Assembly (NCBI GenBank): GCA_030789695.1
Contig: CM061142.1
Span: 799,293,258 to 799,357,257, forward strand
Direction: 5' to 3'
Length of the DNA stretch: 64,000 nt
Origin: Scilla litardierei
Taxonomy: Eukaryota > Streptophyta > Magnoliopsida > Asparagales > Asparagaceae
Shown here: positions 1 to 9,991 of the stretch, piece after piece
How positions within the stretch are numbered: position 1 is the stretch's first letter
How the letters are laid out: every line of letters begins with the position of its first letter
The notes under the pieces: generated by a model
What the model was told of the DNA's origin: nothing
The model's database searches: none
What the model saw: only the letters and a program-made list of their open reading frames with translations
Position numbers and translations under genes: made by a program

Positions 1-710
1 ATTGCTAACTGGGTTCTTCACTTAGTTAATAGCTCACTCACACCCATTTCAAGGTATGTGAGAGTAGTGCACATAGGTTGTGGTGCGCAGTGCACAACCA
101 CCGTTCTGCGGCCCCTTTCGGGTAATGCATGATTCAATGGATTGGACACAACCCAATTGACAATTTGAATTGATGGATGAATTAAACTTCTAAATTACGA
201 AATATGAATTGAATGGGTCTTACATTCATTTCAAGATATGCAATACCCATTGGATACATAGATGCAACAATTACGAAGCACCACCGCTCTTCGGCTCCTC
301 CATGGATAGTATCAAACCAAATTACTCATAAGTTTAATTCACCCAACAACATGGATTAACAAGGGGTACTGGAAATTAACGTTAGCAAAGCAATAAATAC
401 ATCCTACATCAATCCAAAACACCCACACAATGAACTAGCCTAGCATATCAAAGACTAAATCAGCATTCATGAAAATGGACATAGTTCAATGCAAAGGATG
501 AAAGCAAATTTGTATTAGAAAGAGAGTTGGAGATTTGTCACCAAATACAATCTTCTTCAATTAGCAATCAGTCTCAGCAATAGCAAAACAAAATCAGAAA
601 AACTCAGAACTCTCAAAAACCCTAATCCCCTTCTCAAGGAAGAAGATGACCTAAAAATAGCAAAAATTAAGTTCTATTTTCGTTCTCCTCTATTACATCT
701 AAATAGTAGT

Positions 711-718
711 GTTTTATA
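711..718 (-). promoter_or_regulatory. Athila LTR TATA box
   Basis: The minus strand reads TATAAAAC, followed by ACTACTATT. The same box occurs at 9230-9237, 16031-16038 and 24571-24578 in the other three Athila LTRs. It lies about 125 bp downstream of the palindrome cluster on the minus strand, as expected for a U3 promoter. Confidence 0.7.
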
Positions 719-839
719 CCCTATAGGGGTTACATCTCATCCATCCAAATCCTCATCCAACGATTCACAGCAACTGGAGAGAAATCGGGTTAAGAAAAAC
801 CCGTTTCTCATAACCCAGATTGCAGCCGAAAACCCCCGA

Positions 840-1232
840 TCAGTCGACTGTCGAATAAATGGCAGTCGACTGAGAGCAGAAAATTCTTATTGCTTCCAAA
901 TGGGGACATGCGACTGTTTGAAAATATCACAATCGACTGTGTGACCCACAGGCGACTGTTTTCTGTTCTTCAGTCGCCTGCTGCAGAAATGTCAAAATAA
1001 CAGAGAGTTGGCTCATTTTGCTCCCTCAGAAATCTGAAATATAAGTCGATTGATGCGAAGATGACAGGCGACTGTATGAGATTACAGTCGACTGTCAATC
1101 CTCTTACAGTCGACTGTAATTGGGCTTCAGCTTCTTCAGCTTCAATTCTTTAAAGGTAGCCGACTGCCGTTGTTTGGGCAGTCGACTGTCGTGTTTTCAG
1201 GCGGCTGTCTTTGCTTCAGCAGGCGCTTGTTA
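840..1232. promoter_or_regulatory. GTCGAC palindrome cluster in Athila LTR U3
   Basis: About 14 copies of a ~10-bp palindrome-like motif (consensus CAGTCGACTG, variants CAGTCGCCTG and CAGGCGACTG) lie here. The motif core starts at 843 and 865, then in groups of four at 909/932/951/973, 1045/1067/1087/1109 and 1159/1181/1200/1222. Spacings inside groups are 22, 19-20 and 22 bp. The cluster is upstream of the LTR TATA box. An enhancer or anti-silencing role is inference. Confidence 0.75.
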
Positions 1233-1472
1233 TGTTCTCCTCTTCTTGAGTTGATTTAGTCCCTTTTGGGACATCTAAAAATTCCAGAAAAATCCCTATA
1301 AATATAATAGACATTTATAATGCTTAGGAAAGTGAAATTGTGCAAGAATAAAATCATATGCTCACAAATGATGATTTAGCGTAAATGTAGTTAATAGTGC
1401 ATGATTCCATGGATTATATGCACAAAAGGAGATGATTATGAGGTTAGAATATGTAATATTTATTCATAATCA

Positions 1473-2504
1473 CACCCCAAACTAGCGTTTTGCTAGTCCC
1501 TAGCAAAATAAGTGACCAATCCCAAAATATAATGTTGATTCCATCCATGGATTATTGGCATTACTAAAGGGTGTTGAAATCATATATATATAAGGGCAAA
1601 GGTCTCAGGTCTATACACCCTTCCCTAAGACTATAACCTCATGCCTCTTACACACTCCACCATCCACACCTAAGCTTAGTACATCCCTTAATATGTCACA
1701 ATCTCATGATGTAAGATCCTTAGAAACTCTCGAGCTTATATGATATAACACTTGCTCCCTCAGAAGATCATGGAAATGAGCTGTGGTTCAAATTTATGCA
1801 TTTGCTCAAATTTCATGGCAATTTTTTTTCCTTATTCGAAGTACCATGCCAAAAGTTAATGTCTTATTCAAATGTGCACAAGTGCACTTATTACTGTAGC
1901 ATTTGATAGCATTCATTTGAGCAACTCCAACTTCCAAGTCACTATCTTGGGATCCATGAATATAAACCTAGCCGAATTTTTAAAATTCCTAAAGCTTAAT
2001 CAATTGATCGTTGATACCAAGGTTTCTACATCACTATAGGGTTTCAAATGGGTGATAATTGTCATGAGCTTCAAGTTAAAGGGCCAAGTGTAAGCATGTA
2101 GAGGAATAATTAATTGCTCTTAGTACATGGAGATACAACACACCCTAATTTGCCAAAATCCACTTCAAGAATACATTTTTACCAAAGTTAGGAAGGATCA
2201 CCACATTTAACCAATGGGTCCAACAAAAAGCTATGGGTTGCGGAAATGTTGGTGATGGATGGAAATCCTTTTTTTAAATTCACAAAAAAGGATGAAAATA
2301 ATAAAAAGATGCTCAAGAAGTTTCTATATCCTAGTCTATATCCTATTCCACACACCCCCCAACTAGAAATGAACATGGTCCTCAATGTTTGAAGGGTGTG
2401 ATGAAGTATATACATGAAGGTGGATAAACTAGGATAAGAAAGCTTGAGCAAGAGTTATTCATTACTACATATTACTAGATAGGAAAGTTTTGGAGCGAAC
2501 ACAC
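1473..2504 (-). other. Athila copy 1, non-coding 3' internal region
   Basis: About 1 kb lies between the integrase stop and the 3' LTR. It has no ORF of note; classic Athila elements carry an envelope-like ORF in this position. It is conserved in copy 2 (16753-17856) although it does not code. It contains a short AT repeat near 1582-1591 at the site where copy 2 has a long AC microsatellite. Confidence 0.7.
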
Positions 2505-3645
2505 CTAGTTGGTTCCACCCGCCGGTGGTTCCGTAAGCTCCATGGTGTACTCGTCTCTGCTCCACGGCTCTTGATAGTGCTTTAAACGTTGGCCATTCAC
2601 CTTAAATTCATTTTCGTTTCGCAGGTTGGTAATGGTCACCGCAACATGTGGAAATATATCCTGAACAATGAAGGGTCCAATCCACTTCGAACAAAGTTTC
2701 CGGGGAAGAGATGAAGTCTTGAGTTATAAAGTAGCACTTTCTCCCCCGGGGTGAATTCTCTCCTCAAGGTGATTCGATCATGGGCGTATTTAAGCCTCTC
2801 CTTTACAAGCGTGGAATTGTTGTATGCCTCTCTCCTTATCTCTTCGAGCTCTACTAACTGCAATTTACGAGAAGAGGGGTCAATTTCATAATTAAACTTT
2901 TAAATTGCCCAAAAAGATTTATGTTCAAGCTCAATGGGCAAGTGGCAAAATTTTCCAAAAACTAAGCGATATCGGGACATCCCTAAAACCGTTTTGTAGG
3001 TGGTACGGTACGCCCACAATGCTTCGGGAAGACGCATACTCCAATCTTTCCTTGATGGGTTCACCGTCTTTTGGAGTATGTTCTTGATCTCCCGATTCGC
3101 CAACTCCGCTTGTCCATTGGTTTGGGGGTGGTATGGTGTGGAGACCTTGTGTTTCACCCCCAAACTTTTTCATTAAGCTTGCGAAGAGGCGGTTGCAGAA
3201 ATGTGACCCTCCGTCGCTTATCATAGCCTTTGGCATCCCAAATCGTGCAAAGATGTTTTCTTTCATGAATTTAAGCACGACAGCCGCATCATTGGTCCTA
3301 CAAGGAATAGCCTCAATCCATTTAGATACAGAATCTATAGCAAGTAAAATATATATGTACCCAAAGGATGGGGGAAATGGCCCCACAAAATCAATGCCCC
3401 AACAATCGAAGATTTCTAATTCAATAATGGGGTTTAGCGGCATCATATTTCTTTTAGTATTTCCCCCCAACTTTTGGCAAGCTAAGCATGATTTACAATA
3501 TGTATAAGTGTCCTTAAACATGTAGGCCAGTAGAAATCACATTGTAGAATTTTTGCTACGGTCTTTAGGGAGGAAAAATGACCACCGCACGCACCTTTAT
3601 GGCAAAAGTGTAAAACACTATCAAACTCATGGTCGGGTATGCATC
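2505..3645 (-). pseudogene. Athila copy 1 integrase (broken)
   Basis: This is the 3' part of pol, encoding integrase. The frame segments 2931-3521, 2900-3163 and 2636-2863 together show the second zinc-binding pair (CKSCLAC), the first catalytic Asp in GIDFVGPFP, the second in ISDGGSHF and the catalytic Glu in [12 protein letters not shown]. The C-terminal part ends at the stop at 2505-2507, matching the stop of copy 2. The frame is lost near 3150 and again near 2890, so no complete integrase is made. The D,D,E residues themselves are still present. Confidence 0.85.
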
Positions 3646-4330
3646 TCCTTACTATTTGGTCATTACAATACTTGTAAAGGTAAGGGTCGTCGAAAAAAAA
3701 GATTTTACCTCAAAGATGAACCGTTTGTAATCTTGGCGAGACCAAGTAGAAGGAGTCTTACCGGTGACCAAGTAGTTTATTATGTCGGCATACCATTGGC
3801 GTGAGTGGGAGACCGCGAAAAGATGTTCGTCGGGAAATGAATCATTCAATGGGATGGTTGATGGCTCCATGCTCATCGTTAACCATGAAAGGTGATCGAC
3901 AACATGATTTTCTGCTCCCTTCTTGTCCTTGATGGCAATGTTGAATTCCTACAAGAGCAAAATCCAACGGATTAGTCTAAGCTTAGCATCTTTCTTGGAC
4001 ATGAGATATTTAAGAGCAACATGGTCGGTGAAGATTGTAATTGGGAACCCCAATATGTAGCTCCTAAATTTCTCCAACGTGAAGACAACGGCTAAAAGCT
4101 CCTTCTCCGTGGTGGTATAGTTTCATTGAGCCTCATTCATGCTCTTGCTTGCATAGTAAATCACCACGAGGACATTGTCCTGGCGTTGTCCAAGTACGGC
4201 ACCAACTGCATAATCACTAGCATCGCACATGATTTCGAAGGGTGATGTCCAATCTGGCACCTGAAGAATAGGTGAACCTGTGAGCAAATTTTCCAACTTC
4301 TCAAAAGCAAGTTGACAATCATTACTCCAA
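3646..4330 (-). pseudogene. Athila copy 1 RNase H region
   Basis: This part of pol lies between reverse transcriptase and integrase. The translated segments match the RNase H domain usual for plant gypsy elements, with MCDASDYAVGAVLGQ at its start. An in-frame TGA near 4122 replaces the CGA codon found in copy 2 (19471-19475), a typical CpG transition. The region between RNase H and the integrase zinc finger is also frame-broken. Confidence 0.8.
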
Positions 4331-5560
4331 GCAAAGTCTACATCATTTTTCAAAAGCATGCAAAGAGGTTGAGATATAGAACTAAAATCTTTTATGAACC
4401 TCCTATAAAAACCTGCATGCCCAAGAAATGATCGAATATCTCTTACGCAACGAGGAGTGGGTAGCTTTTCTATTACCTCGATCTTGGCTTTGTCAACGTG
4501 CATACCTTCATTGGATACAATATGACCGAGAACTAAGCCTTCGGTTGTCATGAAATGTCATTTATCCCAATTCAAGAGAAGGTTTTTCTCGATGCACCGA
4601 TCTAACACCAAAGCCAAGTTAGATAAACAATTGTTAAATGAGCTACCATACACAGAGAAATCATCCATGAATACGTCCATAATCTTTTCAACCATATCAT
4701 GGAAAATGCTAAGCATACAACGTTGAAAGGTTGCGGGGGCATTATATAGACCAAATGGCATCCTCCGGAATGCAAAAGTGCCAAAAGGACAAGTAAAGGT
4801 GGTCCTCTCTTATTCTTCAGGTGCTATTTCAATTTGATAATAACCGGAATAGCCATCAAGGAAGCAATAATATTCGTGTCCGGCCACTCTCTCTAGGATT
4901 TGATCAAGAAATGGGAGAGGGAAGTGGTCTTTACGGGTCTTAGAATTAAGCTTCCTATAGTCAACGCACATGCGCCATCCCGTGGTGGCACGCATGGGGA
5001 CTAGCTCATTGTTTTCATTTTTAATAACCGTTAGCCCCGATTTCTTAGGTATTACTTGAATGGGGCTAACCCATCTACTATCGGCAATAGAGTATATAAT
5101 ACCCGCATCAAGAAGCTTAAGGATTTCACCCTTTACCACTTCCTTTAGGTTAGGATTTAACATACGTTGCATTTCTCTAGTAGTTTTGGTGTCATCCTCT
5201 AAGTAGATGTGGTGCTTACAAATGAGGGTGTCAATACCTTTAATGTCGGTAATTGTCCAACCAATTGCCCCCTTGTGAGTTGTAAGCACATCTAGTAATT
5301 GCATTTCTTGCTCATTGGAAAGTTTAGACGATATTACCACATGGAATATGCCGGATTCCCCAATAAATGCATACTTCAAATATGGCGGCAACGGCTTCAA
5401 ATCCAAGGATGAGTGTTCCAGCTTTGATGGCCTTTGGCAATGTGTGTCCAACGGTAGCGGCTCAAAAGATGGCATCCACTTAGTCACCGCGCCAACTTCC
5501 TGCGAAAAACACTCGGTGTCAATATTTTCACAAAAATGATCAACAAAATTAAGCGCTTCA
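4331..5560 (-). pseudogene. Athila copy 1 reverse transcriptase (broken)
   Basis: The reverse transcriptase domain runs from about 5100 down to 4330 on the minus strand. Visible motifs are WVSPIQVIPKKSG, WRMCVDYRKLN, FLDGYSGYYQI, MPFGLYNAPATFQRCM and the catalytic box FMDD (4660-4671). Stops occur at 4810 (after the GYYQI block) and at 4558, where copy 2 has a cysteine codon. The upstream part (5100-5560) is the linker from protease. The motifs are well preserved but no continuous frame remains. Confidence 0.88.
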
Positions 5561-6465
5561 ACAAACTCCGTATCAAAATGCTCTTCAACTAGAGTCTCAA
5601 TCATGCAAGCTTCCTCAAACTCACCATCCTCCAATGGCAATTTACAAGCATTGAAAATGTTCAAGTCAAAGGTCATGTTGCCAAAAGAGATTTTAAGTTG
5701 ACCATCCCTACAATTGATTATAGCATTGCTTGTGGCTAGGAATGGTCTACCTAAAATGATGGGGGTTAGTGTTTTGGTTTGAGGTCCAAGAATGTCCAAC
5801 ACCACAAAGTCTACCGGGTAGTTAAATTTGTCCACTTGGATGAGCACGTCCTCTATGCTACCCTTGGGGACCTTGATGAATCTATCGGCCAATTGGAGAA
5901 TAATGGGTGTGGATTTTAATTCTCCAAGTCCTAATTGTATGTACACGTCATAAGGCAAAATATTAACACTCGAACCTAAATCAAGGAGGGCTTGACCTAT
6001 CTTTTTGGTTCCTATGATGCATGTGATTATAGGTGAGCCGGGATCCTTGTATTTAGTAGGAGTGTTGTGTTGCACAATAGCACTAACTTGTTGTGTTAGG
6101 AAGGCCTTTTTCGTAACACTAACATTCCTCGTAACGGTGCATAAATCTTATAAGAATTTAGCATATGCGGGAATTTGATTTATTGCATCAAGAAGATGGA
6201 TATTAATTTGACATTTTTGAAATATTTCGCGGATTTTAGATTGGAACTTATCTTTCTGTGGAGGTTGAAGCCTTTGAGGGAAAGGTGCAGGAGGAATGTA
6301 CGGCTCGGGCTCTTCAATGACGAATTCTTCGGAATGGTTGCCTTTGTTCGGTATTTCTTCCTGCACATCTTCATTTGGGGTAGCTTCATTCTCCATAACT
6401 ATCTCCGCTTCGACTCTCGGTGGCTCCGGCTTCTCAAGATTTCGACCACTCCTCAAGGTTGTCAC
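5561..6465 (-). pseudogene. Athila copy 1 aspartic protease region
   Basis: The retropepsin-like domain is in the long frame 4810-6075. The catalytic motif is DLGSS (5971-5982), within LLDLGSSVNILPYD, and the flap/second block is ILGRPFLATSNAIINC. The lineage uses DLG rather than DTG. Upstream, frame 6148-6465 encodes a proline- and glutamate-rich linker beginning MTTLRSG, which overlaps the gag stop by 4 bp. A break between 6075 and 6148 separates linker and protease. Confidence 0.85.
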
Positions 6466-7868
6466 CGCTTGACAAGACTTGACGTTGGGTCCTCCGATGA
6501 TGAATTCATGTTAGGGTTGGGGAGTGGTTGTGCCGGAAGCTTGCCCTTCTCTAGAGTTCCCGCAAGCTTTGCCATATTCTTATTGAGTTGTTGAAATTGT
6601 TGTTGGTGTTGCGCCTGAGTTTGTTGTAGTTGTTGCCATTGTTGGAAGTTTGCTTGATTTTGCGTTGTTTGCATTTGGATGAATTGTTGCAATATGTCGC
6701 TCAGAGATTGCACTTGGGGCTCACTTGTTTCATCCCTCCTCCTTTGGATGCCTTGTTGATTGTTGTTGTTGTTGAAGGGCAGACGATATGATGGTTGAGC
6801 TTGTTGTTGCCTTTGGGATGCCCAATTCAAATTCGGGCTATTCCTCCAACTCGGGCCTTGATTATGAGAATTGTTGTACCCTTGCCCTTGGTTGGAATTC
6901 ACCACATAATTCACTTGAGTGGGGTCTTGAAGTACTTCCTTTAATAGTAGTAGGTGAGGACATTGAGTGATACCATGGTCTGCGCTACTGTAAAGGTTAC
7001 ATAGCCCTTCATTACCAACCGTCACGGTCTTCACTCCTTTCAACTGCAACCCTTCAAGTCTCTTGCAAATGATGGCCTCCATTCTTGCTTCTAAGGCTTC
7101 CTTTTGGGTCAATGTAAGGAGACCTCCACGGGCCAACGGTTGAGGTAATTCTCTTCTATCAGCTTCAGGAGTCACCTCCCAACTTCGTGCATTCTCGGCT
7201 ATGGACTCTAAATAGTCCCATGCCTCCTCTGGTGTCTTATCCAAGAATTCCCTGTTGCACATCATTTCCACGAATTGCTTCATCGATGGGATGAGTCCGT
7301 CGTAAAAGAAACCGATGAGACAGTACTCATTAAATCCATGATGTGGGCATGCTAGAAGCAGCTCCTTGAACCTTTCCCAAGTGATATCAAAGCTTTCGTT
7401 TAGCTTCTGAGAAAAGTTTGACATTTGTCGCTTTAATCCTTGAGTCCTGTGCAAGGGAAAAAACTTTTTCAGAAATTCAGCTTGCATTGCTAACCAGGAG
7501 TTAATAGTATGAGGAGGTATAGCATTGAACCAATTTTTAGCTTTATCCTTTAAAGAAAAAGGAAACATTTTTAGATAAATGGTTTCATTGTTTGCCTTCC
7601 CATCAGAACATGTGAGGTAGACATCTTCAAACTCCTTTATGTGTAGATAAGGGTTCTCCTTTTCTACACCATGAAAAGTGGGAAGAATTTGAAATATCCC
7701 AGGTCTCGGGCTAAAAGAATTCGCATCGGTAGGAATCACAATGCATGAGCCGGTAGCTGACCTATTCGGCCTCAACACATATCTCAAACTTTGATCATCC
7801 TTATGTTGAGAGTGATCGTCCTCACTATGATTGGTGTTGTCATTACCGTTGGTGTTGGTATCGGCCAT
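6462..7868 (-). CDS. gag: Athila copy 1 gag (nucleocapsid/capsid protein)
   Basis: This is an open frame of 468 residues if translation starts at the ATG at 7868 (MADTNTNGN); an in-frame ATG at 7916 adds 16 residues of weaker character. The first half has the plant retrotransposon gag domain (NNETIYLKMFPFSLKDKAKNW, FFPLHRTQGLKRQM, FDGL-like block). A zinc-knuckle region follows about two thirds along, then a long Gln/Asn-rich tail. The knuckle is imperfect: the second Cys of C-X2-C-X4-H-X4-C is Tyr (CNLYSSADHGITQC), whereas copy 2 keeps Cys. In cells gag forms virus-like particles that package element RNA. The frame is intact, but RNA binding may be impaired. Confidence 0.88.
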   Translation of the reverse strand: MADTNTNGNDNTNHSEDDHSQHKDDQSLRYVLRPNRSATGSCIVIPTDANSFSPRPGIFQILPTFHGVEKENPYLHIKEFEDVYLTCSDGKANNETIYLKMFPFSLKDKAKNWFNAIPPHTINSWLAMQAEFLKKFFPLHRTQGLKRQMSNFSQKLNESFDITWERFKELLLACPHHGFNEYCLIGFFYDGLIPSMKQFVEMMCNREFLDKTPEEAWDYLESIAENARSWEVTPEADRRELPQPLARGGLLTLTQKEALEARMEAIICKRLEGLQLKGVKTVTVGNEGLCNLYSSADHGITQCPHLLLLKEVLQDPTQVNYVVNSNQGQGYNNSHNQGPSWRNSPNLNWASQRQQQAQPSYRLPFNNNNNQQGIQRRRDETSEPQVQSLSDILQQFIQMQTTQNQANFQQWQQLQQTQAQHQQQFQQLNKNMAKLAGTLEKGKLPAQPLPNPNMNSSSEDPTSSLVKR

Positions 7869-8138
7869 GGCTATGTTTCTTACTAGTCTATGTGTTCGAG
7901 GAGTCCTTAACCACATAAACTAGACAATTTAGTTCAAGCCAAAACTTTCCAAGATTAGCCTAATTTTTTTATAGTTTTGATGATTATAAAAATTGAAAAA
8001 CAAACTCGGATATCCACAATGAGTATAAACAATAAAATGGAAAGATCTCACCAAATTTTCACGACAAAAACCAAAGTGTGAAATAAAGATACGCCGTCCC
8101 CAGCAACGACGCCAATTTGCTTGACTCTCCCAGAAAGG
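7869..8138 (-). other. Athila copy 1 leader between LTR and gag
   Basis: This is the untranslated leader on the minus strand, holding the primer site at its LTR-proximal end. A 24-bp gap separates the LTR end from the primer site. Confidence 0.6.
8097..8114 (-). other. Primer-binding site, tRNA-Asp type (degenerate)
   Basis: The minus strand reads TGGCGTCGTTGCTGGGGA, which differs at two positions from the complement of the 3' end of plant tRNA-Asp (TGGCGCCGTTGCCGGGGA). Both differences look like C-to-T changes. tRNA-Asp priming is typical of Athila. Confidence 0.85.
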
Positions 8139-9991
8139 TGATACTCGCACGTGTACGAGGTCGACAAATAATATACCCGGTAAGTACGGGATCATATCCA
8201 CAGAGACGGAACTAATCTGCAAATTCACACAAATAGTTAGAGCATGTAAAGAATGGTTGAGGATTCTTACCACCCTATGAGGATGAATGATTGTTTGGAG
8301 AGTTGGTTTATCTAAACACCCTAGAGTTAGGGTGATGTCCTAAGGTTTGGATGCAAGGGAGAGAAAGAGTGTGGGTGTTGAGGATATCAGTAGGATTATT
8401 CAATTTCTTTGCTAAATATTAATTCCATGATAACTCGATCGCTCTTCCATTTCAAGGTATGAGGATCGGGGAATACTCAATTAAGCACATATGGGGTGCA
8501 CCAAGGGTAATTGCTAACTGGGTTCTTCACTTAGTTAATAGCTCATGAATCACGCTCACACCCATTTCAAGGTATGTGAGAGTAGTGCACATAGGTTGTG
8601 GTGCGCAGCGCACAACCATCGTTCTGCGGCCCCTTTCGGGTAATGCACGATTCAATGGATGGGACACAACCCAATTGACAATTTGAATTGATGGATGAAT
8701 TAAACTTCTAAATTACAAAATATGGATTGAATGTGTCTTGCATTCATTTCAAGATATGCAATACCCATTGGATACATAGATGCAACAATTATGAAGCACC
8801 ATTGTTCTTCGGCTCCTCCATGGATAGTATCAAACCCAATTACTCATAAGTTTAATTCACCCAACAACACGGATTAACAAGGGGTGCTGGAAATTAACAT
8901 TAGCAAAGCAATAAATACATCCTACATCAATCCAAAACACCCACACAATGAATCTAGCCTAGCATATCAAAGCTTAAATCAGCATTCATGAAAATGGACA
9001 TAGTTCAATGCAAAGGATGAAAGCAAATTTGTATTAGAAAGAGAGTTGGAGATTTGTCACCAAATACAAGCTTCTTCAATCAGCAATCAGTCTCAGCAAT
9101 AGCAAAACAAAATCAGAAAAACTCAGAAATCTCAAAAACCCTAATCCCCTTCTCAAGGAAGAAGATGACCTAAAAATAGCAAAAATTAAGTTCTATTTTC
9201 GCTCTTCTCTATTACATCTGAATAGTAGTGTTTTATACCCCCGAGGGGTTACATCTCATCCATCCAAATCCTCATCCAACGATTCACAGCAACTGGAGAG
9301 AAATTGGGTTAAGAAAAACCCATTTTTCGTAACCCAAATTGCAGCCGAAAACCCCCGATCAGTCGACCGTCGAATAAATGGCAGTCGACTGAGAGCAGAA
9401 AATTCTTATTGCTTCCAAACGGGGACATGCAACTGTTTGAAAATATCACAGTCGACTGTGTGACCCACATGCGACTGTTTTCTGTTCTTCAGTCGCCTGC
9501 TGCAGAAATGTCAAAATAACAGAGAGTTGGCTCATTTTGCTCCCTCAGAAATCTGAAATGTCAGTTGACTAATGCGAAGATGACAGGTGACTGTATGAGA
9601 TTACAGTCGACTGTCAATCCTCTTACAGTCGACTGTAATTGGGCTTCAGGTTCTCCAGCTTCAATTCTTTAAAGGTAGCCGACTGCCGTTGTTTGGGCAG
9701 TCGACTGTTGTGTTTTCAGGCGACTGTCTTTGCTTCAGCAGGCGCCTGTTATGCACTCCTCTTCTTGAGTTGATTTAGTCCCTTTCGGGACACCTGAAAA
9801 TTTCTGAAAATTCCCTATAAATATTATAGACATTTATAATGCTTAGGGAAGTGAAATTGTGCAAGAATAAAATCATATGCTCACAAATGATGATTTAGCG
9901 TAAATGTAGTTAATAGAGCATGATTCCATGGATTATATGCACAAGAGTAAATGATTATGAGGTTAGAATATGCAATATTTATTCATAATCA
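8139..9991 (-). repeat. Athila copy 1, 5' LTR
   Basis: The LTR is 1853 bp. On the minus strand it starts TGATTATGAATA and ends GCGAGTATCA, giving TG..CA ends. Its left part beyond 8510 pairs with the 3' LTR at 1-1472. It carries a TATA box at 9230-9237 (minus) and a palindrome cluster at 9360-9745. The two LTRs differ at scattered, mostly transition, positions, so the insertion is not recent. Confidence 0.9.
9360..9745. promoter_or_regulatory. GTCGAC palindrome cluster, Athila 5' LTR
   Basis: Same array as in the 3' LTR. Cores start at 9362/9384 (22 bp apart), 9428/9451/9470/9492, and 9606/9628 within a further group. Exact GTCGAC occurs six times here. It lies directly upstream of the LTR TATA box on the minus strand. 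Confidence 0.75.

Larger units (their letters stand above)
1..1472 (-). repeat. Athila copy 1, 3' LTR (truncated by window)
   Basis: It aligns along its whole length with 8510-9991. On the minus strand it begins with TGATTATGAATA, next to the internal sequence ending GTTTGGGGTG, which serves as a weak polypurine tract. The last ~370 bp of the full LTR lie outside the window. It holds a TATA box (711-718, minus) and a cluster of GTCGAC palindromes upstream of it. Confidence 0.92.
1..9991 (-). mobile_element. Athila-type Ty3/gypsy retrotransposon, copy 1
   Basis: This is a minus-strand LTR retrotransposon cut by the left window edge. On the minus strand the order is 5' LTR (8139-9991), tRNA-Asp-type primer site, gag, protease, reverse transcriptase, RNase H, integrase, about 1 kb of non-coding DNA, then the 3' LTR (1-1472, incomplete). 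The gene order, the FMDD reverse transcriptase box, the DLGSS protease motif and the tRNA-Asp primer site fit the Athila lineage. Gag is open, but pol is broken by several stops and a frameshift, so the copy cannot make a polyprotein. No envelope-like ORF is seen. The right edge interrupts another LTR (D). The target duplication cannot be checked because the left end is outside the window. Confidence 0.93.

Noticed and set aside
3133..3507. Plus-strand ORF of 124 codons opposite the Athila integrase (also 6175-6594 and 21171-21521)
   Set aside because: Antisense shadows of the retrotransposon pol and gag frames.
8097..8114. A tRNA-Asp gene
   Set aside because: Only the 18-base complement of a tRNA 3' end is present, at the position of a retrotransposon primer site; no tRNA body.
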